DNA of 9,742 nucleotides. Origin: Candidatus Woesearchaeota archaeon. Lineage in GTDB: Archaea; Nanoarchaeota; Nanoarchaeia; Woesearchaeales; GW2011-AR4. Location: assembly GCA_023259315.1 (NCBI GenBank), contig JAHFQL010000043.1, positions 1 through 9,742 on the forward strand. Reading direction: 5' to 3'. Under the pieces are notes generated by a model that made no database searches, was not told the DNA's origin, and saw only the letters and a program-made list of their open reading frames with translations. Positions 1-5,189 of this stretch are shown here, piece after piece. Numbering within the stretch: the stretch's first letter is position 1; every line of letters starts with the position of its first letter. The translations under genes were made by a program, and so were the position numbers.

Positions 1-106
1 TTGGGAAATCCCAGTGACCAGCTTCATAATGCAGAAGAAGATACTTGATATTGTCCTTTTGCCTTTTGAATACAACAGCACCGCAGCTTTTTTCTTTTGG
101 CATCAT
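1..106 (-). CDS. Nudix hydrolase, bis(5'-nucleosyl)-tetraphosphatase-like (N-terminal fragment)
   Basis: The 35 visible codons read MMPKEKSCGAVVFKR, then a KYLLLHYEAGHWDFP stretch, and the window edge cuts the gene. The order 'S-C-G-A-V-V-F ... Y-L-L-L-H ... G-H-W-D-F-P' is the start of a Nudix fold and resembles the diadenosine tetraphosphate (Ap4A) hydrolase branch, where WDFPKGH leads into the Nudix box. The Nudix box itself (GX5EX7REUXEEXGU) lies outside the window, so catalytic residues cannot be checked. Two ATGs are adjacent (104-106 and 101-103). The TATA-like box centred near 128 is about 25 bases before the second, so a leaderless start at the second is slightly preferred. The role in clearing dinucleoside polyphosphates is family knowledge. 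The Nudix call is firm and the substrate is not. Confidence 0.8.
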   Translation of the reverse strand, partial: MMPKEKSCGAVVFKRQKDNIKYLLLHYEAGHWDFP

Positions 107-121
107 ATTTAGGGATATCAT

Positions 122-133
122 CATATATAAAAA
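122..133 (-). promoter_or_regulatory. TATA box of the Nudix gene
   Basis: Read on the minus strand, TTTTTATATATG lies about 22-25 bases before the two adjacent ATG codons. This is the usual archaeal distance from TATA box to transcription start, so the mRNA probably begins at or next to the start codon. Confidence 0.5.
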
Positions 134-176
134 CCTTTGTCAGAAACTCTAAAAACCACAACATTTAAATATAAGC

Positions 177-220
177 TATACTATAAAATATCTACTTCAT
201 AATATATATACTATAAGATA
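177..220. repeat. Direct repeat TATACTATAARATA, two copies 30 bases apart
   Basis: TATACTATAAAATA (177-190) recurs as TATACTATAAGATA (207-220), 13 of 14 bases identical, with starts 30 bases apart. Both lie in the A+T-only stretch between the Nudix promoter and the TATA box at 227-237. They could be protein-binding sites or spare TATA elements. The low base complexity makes chance repetition possible. Confidence 0.3.
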
Positions 221-226
221 ACAAAG

Positions 227-237
227 TTTATATATAA
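227..237 (+). promoter_or_regulatory. TATA box ahead of the candidate RNA at 255-455
   Basis: TTTATATATAA is a strong archaeal TATA match, preceded by purine-rich bases (AACAAAG) where a BRE would sit. Transcription would start near 256-258. No start codon lies at that distance and the nearest plus-strand gene has its own TATA box 230 bases further on, so this promoter probably serves a non-coding transcript or a long alternative leader for TFE. Confidence 0.4.
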
Positions 238-254
238 CAAGCACTCTTAACGAC

Positions 255-455
255 TGCAATAGCCTTCTAAACTATTGCACAGCTATTCACAAGCTACTAA
301 TCACTATCCAATATATAGGATAAAGAGGGGTGGAAAGGCAGAGCGTAAAGCTAAGTAGGGTAATTCATGTTTTAGATTATCCCACCTTTTAAGGGGGTGT
401 AGGAGTTTTTCAATCACCTCTTTTCTTCTGCGCTCAACCTTAAAAGAGTGGGACA
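255..455 (+). ncRNA. Candidate structured RNA upstream of tfe (unrecognised)
   Basis: This gene-free stretch is visibly richer in G+C than the flanking AT-only DNA and is full of inverted repeats. TGCAATAG/CTATTGCA (255-262/272-279) is a perfect 8-base stem. TATCC/GGATA (305-309/318-322) is a 5-base stem. GGG+TAAT/ATTA+CCC (358-364/376-383) has one bulge. TCCCACC-TTTTAAGG pairs with CCTTAAAA-GAGTGGGA (380-394/438-453) with a single bulge, and GUAGGAG/CUUCUGC (399-405/425-431) forms an upper helix inside it. The TATCCC around 378-383 is shared by two mutually exclusive stems, as in a switching RNA. Islands of this kind often mark non-coding RNA genes in AT-rich archaea. I cannot match it to tRNA, 5S, SRP RNA, RNase P RNA or a box C/D RNA. 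Both ends and the strand are inferred from the TATA box at 227-237 and the last hairpin. Confidence 0.35.
380..453. repeat. Long imperfect inverted repeat (hairpin) before the tfe promoter
   Basis: The arms at 380-394 and 438-453 are complementary over about 14 pairs with a one-base bulge and enclose 43 bases. The right arm ends seven bases before the TATA box of tfe. It could be the terminal helix of an RNA ending here, a terminator-like structure, or a dyad operator. No T-run follows, so a T-tract archaeal terminator on the plus strand is not supported. Confidence 0.5.
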
Positions 456-459
456 TTAC

Positions 460-468
460 ATAAATATA
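460..468 (+). promoter_or_regulatory. TATA box of tfe
   Basis: ATAAATATA is centred about 24 bases before the ATG at 488. This fits a leaderless or nearly leaderless message. No Shine-Dalgarno sequence is needed, although GGACC lies close to the start. Confidence 0.55.
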
Positions 469-487
469 CACAATATACAAGGACCAA

Positions 488-1018
488 ATGAAACTAACAA
501 ACACAAAAATATACGATACTGTCAAAGAAGTAATCGGAGAAGATTCTATAGTAATTATTGAGTACCTTAAAGACAAGAAGAACATTTCTGATTTTAAGAT
601 AGCTGAGAAAGTTGATAAGGACATACATGACGTAAGAAACATTCTTTACAGGCTTTACAATTGCAATCTTGTCAGTTACTACAGGAAAAAAGACAGGCAG
701 AAAGGATGGTACATTAGCTACTGGACCTTTAACAAGAAAAGAGTCAAGGAATTAATGGACAAGACAACCAAGGATAAATTGGAAAAGTATTCTCACAGGC
801 TTAGGGAAGAAGAAGCTAATCTTGGCAACTTTTACTTGTGCCCAAATGCTTGTGTCAGGGTTGGATTTGAGAAAGCAACTGATTTGGAATTCAGGTGCCC
901 GGAATGCGGCAACATATTGAATCATCAGGATAACACAAAGACAATTGATTTCTTAAGAAACAAGATTAAGGAATTGCAGATGAACGGTAATGGAAGAATT
1001 TTGAAGGGAAGAGCTTAA
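488..1018 (+). CDS. tfe: Transcription initiation factor E subunit alpha (TFE)
   Basis: The 176-residue product is the archaeal homologue of eukaryotic TFIIE-alpha. It helps TBP and TFB open the promoter and stabilises the RNA polymerase open complex on the upstream fork. Residues 1 to about 85 fit the winged-helix domain: an I-V-I-I-E-Y-L helix, then K-I-A-E-K-V-D and V-R-N-I-L-Y-R-L. It ends in the basic G-W-Y-I-S-Y-W-T strand typical of TFE. Residues 92-112 look like a short charged helical linker. Residues 116-144 form the zinc ribbon, with C118 and C122 (CX3C) and C137 and C140 (CPEC). All four zinc ligands are present and the length is normal for the family. A TATA box 24 bases ahead supports this ATG. 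The gene is convergent with the methylase gene and shares the TTAA at 1015-1018. It may serve genome-wide initiation rather than local genes. Confidence 0.95.
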   Translation: MKLTNTKIYDTVKEVIGEDSIVIIEYLKDKKNISDFKIAEKVDKDIHDVRNILYRLYNCNLVSYYRKKDRQKGWYISYWTFNKKRVKELMDKTTKDKLEKYSHRLREEEANLGNFYLCPNACVRVGFEKATDLEFRCPECGNILNHQDNTKTIDFLRNKIKELQMNGNGRILKGRA

Positions 1019-1965
1019 GATTTTGTTATCTTCGCCACGAAAAACCCTTCTGTGTCATTATCCTGCGGCCAGATTCTTAAGCATTTTTTGATTTCTTCAT
1101 TGTATTTTTTGTTTTCAAACTCTAAAATCGGTTGGCTCTTCTTTAATTTCAGCTTTATTTCTTCTAGTTTTGCACTTTCGTATTTATTCAACAAAAAACT
1201 AACAACTTCTTCATTTTCCTCTGGCTCTAAAGAGCAAGTGGAATAAACTAAAGTTCCATCTTGCTTTAAAAGGTTAAATCCGGTCTCAATTAATTGCTTT
1301 TGAGTTATTGAAAGCCTTCTCACCATATCAGGATTCCAAATTCCTATTGTTTTCAGGCTTTTTCTTATTGTTCCAGTTCCGGAGCAAGGAGCATCCACAA
1401 GTATTTTGTCAAACTCGATGCCAGATCTCTTAAACCATTGTCCTTCCATTAATGTTATAATTGCATTTGTCACACCACATCTCTGAAGGTTTATCGACAA
1501 TGGCTTCATTCTCTCTATTGTGTAGTCATTTGCTATCAGGATGCCTTTGTTTTGCATGTATTGCGCTATCTGAGTTGTTTTGCTTCCAGGGGATGCAGCA
1601 ATGTCTAAAACAACATCATTTGGTTTTGGTCCAAGAACAATTGGCGGAATCATTGATGCTGCTTCCTGCGTGTAAAAGTAGCCAAGAGAATGCTCAATCA
1701 AATTGCCAATATCCCTTCTTTCCTTTTTGGCATGCTCAATCCAAAACCCTTCTTTGCACCATGGTATTTGCTCAAGGTTCCAGTTCTTTTCAAGTCTTTC
1801 TTTTAATTCTTTTATTGATATTTTTAATGTATTGGCTCTTATTGAGCGCCTTAAGAAAGACAAAGAGCATTGCTTGAATTTTTCCCAATCTGTTATTTTT
1901 GAATAGCGTTCGATGAATCTGGGCTTGAAAGTTACTTGTTTGCCGCTTTCTGTTATCGATTGCAT
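1015..1965 (-). CDS. NOL1/NOP2/Sun (NSUN) family RNA cytosine-C5 methyltransferase
   Basis: The 316-residue SAM-dependent enzyme methylates carbon 5 of cytosine in tRNA or rRNA. The N-terminal RRSIRANTLK segment is typical of the NSUN N1 region. The SAM motif LDIAASPGSKTTQ lies at about residues 120-132. DAPCSGTG (about 192-199) holds the helper cysteine C194, and YSTCSLEPEENE (about 241-252) holds the catalytic cysteine C244. The C-terminal RIWPQDNDTEGFFVAKI is also characteristic. Both cysteines of the two-cysteine mechanism are intact. Size and lack of an obvious PUA domain fit archaeal Trm4-like tRNA methylases, but an rRNA target cannot be excluded. I chose ATG 1965 over an in-frame TTG at 2004 because the TTG lies at or upstream of the TATA-like box at 1990-2000. 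The gene follows the patatin-like gene by 40 bases but has its own promoter. Confidence 0.93.
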   Translation of the reverse strand: MQSITESGKQVTFKPRFIERYSKITDWEKFKQCSLSFLRRSIRANTLKISIKELKERLEKNWNLEQIPWCKEGFWIEHAKKERRDIGNLIEHSLGYFYTQEAASMIPPIVLGPKPNDVVLDIAASPGSKTTQIAQYMQNKGILIANDYTIERMKPLSINLQRCGVTNAIITLMEGQWFKRSGIEFDKILVDAPCSGTGTIRKSLKTIGIWNPDMVRRLSITQKQLIETGFNLLKQDGTLVYSTCSLEPEENEEVVSFLLNKYESAKLEEIKLKLKKSQPILEFENKKYNEEIKKCLRIWPQDNDTEGFFVAKITKS

Positions 1966-1988
1966 TATAATTAGAAGTAATGCAGAGC

Positions 1989-2000
1989 ATTTAAATATTA
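1989..2000 (-). promoter_or_regulatory. TATA-like box of the NSUN gene
   Basis: On the minus strand TAATATTTAAAT is centred 29-30 bases before ATG 1965, giving a leader of only a few bases. It sits just after the patatin-like gene's stop codon, so the methylase can be transcribed independently of the upstream gene. Confidence 0.45.
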
Positions 2001-2005
2001 TCAAG

Positions 2006-3124
2006 CTAACTGAAGCTCTGTGGAATGTACCAAATTGGCTGCCTGAATTTTGTTATGAATGCCATAGCGGTTTTTCTACCTTCATCTATTAATTTTAATC
2101 TATCTTCAATTGGGATATTGAGCACACCCGGCGGCACTCCCTCAACTCGGGGTGCAACGAATGCAACCCTTTGTTTGGCATAATCGTCATCAGAGAGCAG
2201 TTTTTCTGGCGGCACCGAAGTAAAATCGGTCATTAATTTTCGTGTTTGATGCTTGTTTCTTACATAACCTTGTTGCGCTTCATCAGCTAAAAATCCAGGA
2301 AGGCCTTTATATTCTCCGTTTCTGAAATTCATGTCGACAGCAATAATTGTCCTGATATCCCTGCCTATAAGCTCTTTGATTAATGGAAAATAAGCAACTG
2401 GTCCTGCATCTCCAAACAAGCTGCCATTATATTTCTGGTAGGGTATGACCATCTGCAGCGCAATTGCAGCCATTATTGCTCTATGTAGAGGCATTTCGGG
2501 ATACTCGTCCCCTAAAGCAACAGGTCTTTCTTTTGTGTAGTCTATAGCCATTATCTTAAACTTAGTCTGACCGACTGGCTTCTCTCCAAGTAAATGTCTT
2601 AATTCATCTTCCAACTTGTTTGTCGTTACAATGCCTCTTGGATTTCGGATTAGTTTTCCCTCTTCTCCTCCGACATCGTCTGCTTCCATTAAGTTCAAAA
2701 ATTTGCCGAGCCCTTTGATCCTGCCGCCATACAATCCCAGAGTTACAGCACGTGCTACTTTTAATTTTGTGGAAATATCTCTTTCAGGCAGTAACTCAGG
2801 GATTCTTAATGCCAAGTCTTCCAAAGCTGCAGCTCCCTTTTCCTCTCCTACAGCCAGCATTGAGGAGATAGATGATGTAATGTAAGCATCTATCTCGATG
2901 TATTTCCATAATTCTGTCACAAATCCAAGAATCCAGTATCCTTTTGCAGAAGCGCCGCTTCCTACAAGAGCGGTCTTTCCTCTTGTGGGGATTCTTCCAC
3001 TTCTTAATGCGTATGCTAGAACTTCCCTTGTGCTTGGAGATTGGAGCAAATTGTCGGCAACAGGATTAACCACATAAAACACATTAGGAGCAAAACTCTC
3101 TGCTATTTTTTCTTTCAGACCCAT
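2006..3124 (-). CDS. Patatin-like phospholipase-fold protein with altered active-site loops
   Basis: The 372-residue protein has the patatin order. The oxyanion-loop equivalent is LVGSGASAKGYWILG (residues 53-67), where the family has GGGxRG. A nucleophile-elbow equivalent, DAYITSSISSMLA (79-91), follows. HRAIMAAIALQMVIP (214-228) matches the A-S-x-A-I-P helix, and GSLFGDAGPVAYFPL (234-248) carries the Asp of the DGG/DGA motif as D239. S85 aligns with the Ser nucleophile, but the usual G-x-S-x-G glycines are replaced by T/S. The Ser-Asp dyad could therefore be intact in an atypical loop, or activity could be changed or lost. I see no signal peptide or membrane helix, so it is probably cytoplasmic or peripheral. 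Its G+C (33 of 60 bases at 2101-2160) is clearly above its neighbours, suggesting different codon pressure or transfer. The fold call is good; lipid hydrolysis is unproven. Confidence 0.8.
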   Translation of the reverse strand: MGLKEKIAESFAPNVFYVVNPVADNLLQSPSTREVLAYALRSGRIPTRGKTALVGSGASAKGYWILGFVTELWKYIEIDAYITSSISSMLAVGEEKGAAALEDLALRIPELLPERDISTKLKVARAVTLGLYGGRIKGLGKFLNLMEADDVGGEEGKLIRNPRGIVTTNKLEDELRHLLGEKPVGQTKFKIMAIDYTKERPVALGDEYPEMPLHRAIMAAIALQMVIPYQKYNGSLFGDAGPVAYFPLIKELIGRDIRTIIAVDMNFRNGEYKGLPGFLADEAQQGYVRNKHQTRKLMTDFTSVPPEKLLSDDDYAKQRVAFVAPRVEGVPPGVLNIPIEDRLKLIDEGRKTAMAFITKFRQPIWYIPQSFS

Positions 3125-3160
3125 ATCTCAACACAGTTTATACGACTATGAAACAGCTCG

Positions 3161-3170
3161 CTTATATACT
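3161..3170 (-). promoter_or_regulatory. TATA box of the patatin-like gene
   Basis: On the minus strand AGTATATAAG is centred about 41 bases before ATG 3124, predicting a leader of about 15 bases. A second TATA-like stretch, TATATAAAAAGG, lies at about 3174-3185. The 63-base gap to the Elp3 stop codon is therefore mostly promoter, and the patatin-like gene need not depend on elp3 read-through. Confidence 0.45.
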
Positions 3171-3187
3171 TTACCTTTTTATATACA

Positions 3188-5152
3188 CTATATACTCTTC
3201 ACCATATAAACTCCTTCCAGCTCATAGCCAAGCTTTCTGAAGTATTCTCTTGCGCCAATTCCGGAAATAACAATCATTTTGTTTTTATTGTTTTGCTTTG
3301 CAATTTCCTCTGCTTCCATTAAAAGTGACTTGCCAATGCCCCTGTGCTGAAAACTTTCATCAGTTCTTTTGCCAATCTGTGCTGCTGCTGAAAACACATG
3401 AAGCTCTCTTATCAAAGCAGAGCCTTTTGTCATTTCTGGCCTTAAGAATTGCGATGGAAATCTTAATCTGCAGAATCCAAACAAAACATCCTTTTGCAAA
3501 TCTTCTGCTGCAATGAAAAATTCATTTCCATTAGATGCATTGTATTTTGTGGCAGTTATGCCAATTTTAAAATTATTAAAATCAACATTTTCCCTGTTCT
3601 TCAAATAAAATCCTATTTCTCTGCACCTTATACATTTGCATTTTATATTTCTCTCATTGCATATTTTTTCAACATATTGCCTCAAATTCGTCCTGTCAAC
3701 CCCAGAAGCTGTGGCAAATGTAGGTATGTCTCTTTGAACACGCATTATTCTGCACCATCTTGGCACATATTGCTTTGCTTCTGCAATAATTTCTGCAGCC
3801 TCCTTTGTCTTCAAGGGCGTAAATCTTCCAGCTTTCCAGTCATCATAAAGTTTTGTCCCTTCCATCACCATGCAAGGATATATTTTTAGCATATCAGGCC
3901 TGTAATCAGGATTTTCAAACAACTGCCTTAAGCCATGCAAATCCATTTCTTTTGCTGTGTTTGGCAGCCCGGGCATGTAGTGGCAGTTTATCTTAAATCC
4001 CAAATCTTTTAGAATCCTTATTGACTCAATGTTATCCTCAACTGTATTGCCGCGATTTGTTGCTTCAAGAACATTATCGTAAACGCTTTGAATTCCAATT
4101 TCAACCCTTGTACAACCCAGTTCCAGCATTAAATTCCCATGGTATAATTTTCCGAAATCACTCTTAGTTTCTATTGTCAGGCCAACGCACCTGATAAAAG
4201 AAGTCTCATTTTCTTTTTGTATTTGCTTTAATATTAGATTTTTGCCGTCTTCGTTTTTTAATTTATTTTGAATTTTTATTATTGCTGAAATATTGGAATC
4301 AATTATTTCATTTTCAATAATGTTTAGTTTTTTATTATTTTGATTATTTTTTTCAGTTATTTTTTTATTTATTGGATATTCATCTATTGTGTTATTCAAA
4401 TTATTAAAAAACAATTCATTAACTTTTTCCTTAATTTCAAAATCGCTCAAATCCAAATTCCTTATATGCAATAATTTATGTCGGATAACACTTGTTCTTT
4501 TATCTTCTTTGCTTAATATTCTTGGCAGCTCAAAAAATTTCTTGAATTTTGAAATGTCAATAGCGCCATTTTTGTCAAAGAATAATTTTGAAAAGTCATT
4601 CATTGCTTTCAAGGCGTACTTGATAAAATATTCTTGGTATGCTTTAGGAAAAAAAGTAAAAGTGCCGCCTTGTATTATGATTTCTGCTTTGTCTGGAATT
4701 TTGCCCATTGCAACATAATGCTCAAGCCTGTTGAACACAACAAGATAAGGGTCGTAATTATTTCTTATAGCTCTTCTTGTTGAAGGCTCTTTCCCAGTAT
4801 AGCTTTGAGGAACATCACCAAATACAGAGCCAGGGCCGCCCGGGCAGTAAGAGCATGGCCCTATTCCTTTCATTGTGTGCGGGCAAGGATAAGGCTCTGA
4901 CATCAAGGCAATCGGTGCAACCCCGCTTATTGTTCTTACCGGCTTTAAAGAAAGCAATTCCTTGAATTTATGCCTTTCCTCTTCATCAGCAGCAAAATAG
5001 ATGTCTGCATTTTTTGGAATTTGCCTTATTTTTTTTGTTTTGTATTTATTCAAAATTTTTAATTTTATCTGATTTAACTGGTATTTTGTTTTTGTATTAT
5101 TTCTTTTGATTTCATCCAATATTTCAATGCATACTTGCTCGAAATTGTCCAT
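3188..5152 (-). CDS. elp3: Elp3 tRNA uridine-34 carboxymethyltransferase (radical SAM + acetyltransferase) with a large insert
   Basis: The 654-residue enzyme starts carboxymethylation of wobble uridine (cm5U34) in tRNA from acetyl-CoA and SAM. In order it has a helical N-terminus and the radical SAM cluster CPHTMKGIGPCSYCPGG with C90, C100 and C103 in the Elp3 CX9CX2C spacing. QSYTGKEPSTRRAI and QGGTF (161-165) follow, then GLTIETKSD (324-332) and EIGIQSVYDNV. A zinc-type cysteine cluster (C498, C505, C507, C510, RCREIG) leads to a C-terminal GNAT domain with HRGIGKSLLMEAEE and REYFRKLGYELEG. About 155 residues separate QGGTF from RCVGL, far more than usual. Part is a Lys/Asn/Ile-rich low-complexity insert (about 245-315), and the usual ETRPD reads ETKSD. 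I chose ATG 5152 over an upstream TTG (5197) because a TATA box sits about 26 bases before it, within the sequence a TTG start would translate. Confidence 0.95.
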   Translation of the reverse strand: MDNFEQVCIEILDEIKRNNTKTKYQLNQIKLKILNKYKTKKIRQIPKNADIYFAADEEERHKFKELLSLKPVRTISGVAPIALMSEPYPCPHTMKGIGPCSYCPGGPGSVFGDVPQSYTGKEPSTRRAIRNNYDPYLVVFNRLEHYVAMGKIPDKAEIIIQGGTFTFFPKAYQEYFIKYALKAMNDFSKLFFDKNGAIDISKFKKFFELPRILSKEDKRTSVIRHKLLHIRNLDLSDFEIKEKVNELFFNNLNNTIDEYPINKKITEKNNQNNKKLNIIENEIIDSNISAIIKIQNKLKNEDGKNLILKQIQKENETSFIRCVGLTIETKSDFGKLYHGNLMLELGCTRVEIGIQSVYDNVLEATNRGNTVEDNIESIRILKDLGFKINCHYMPGLPNTAKEMDLHGLRQLFENPDYRPDMLKIYPCMVMEGTKLYDDWKAGRFTPLKTKEAAEIIAEAKQYVPRWCRIMRVQRDIPTFATASGVDRTNLRQYVEKICNERNIKCKCIRCREIGFYLKNRENVDFNNFKIGITATKYNASNGNEFFIAAEDLQKDVLFGFCRLRFPSQFLRPEMTKGSALIRELHVFSAAAQIGKRTDESFQHRGIGKSLLMEAEEIAKQNNKNKMIVISGIGAREYFRKLGYELEGVYMVKSI

Positions 5153-5174
5153 AAAGCACAGAAATAAATTTTTA

Positions 5175-5182
5175 TATTTAAA
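5175..5182 (-). promoter_or_regulatory. TATA box of elp3
   Basis: On the minus strand TTTAAATA (continuing into TAAAAAT) is centred about 26 bases before ATG 5152. It lies in the 37-base gap after the ATPase stop codon, so elp3 probably has its own leaderless transcript. Confidence 0.5.
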
Positions 5183-5189
5183 TGTTAGC

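Noticed and set aside
380..455. H/ACA guide RNA: long stem, small internal loop and ACA at 453-455.
   Set aside because: The distance from the internal loop to ACA is too long and no K-turn or K-loop is visible in the apical loop, so the specific class is not supported.
304..642. Open frame of 112 codons on the minus strand, including an internal 49-codon start at about 453.
   Set aside because: It overlaps the tfe start and promoter, has a hydrophobic antisense-type composition upstream and no clear promoter of its own. The 304-453 part is better explained by stem-rich RNA, though a tiny protein there is not fully excluded.
1966..2004. Upstream TTG start adding 13 residues to the NSUN protein.
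   Set aside because: The TTG lies at or before the TATA-like box, so the normal transcript would not contain it. ATG 1965 starts just before conserved sequence.
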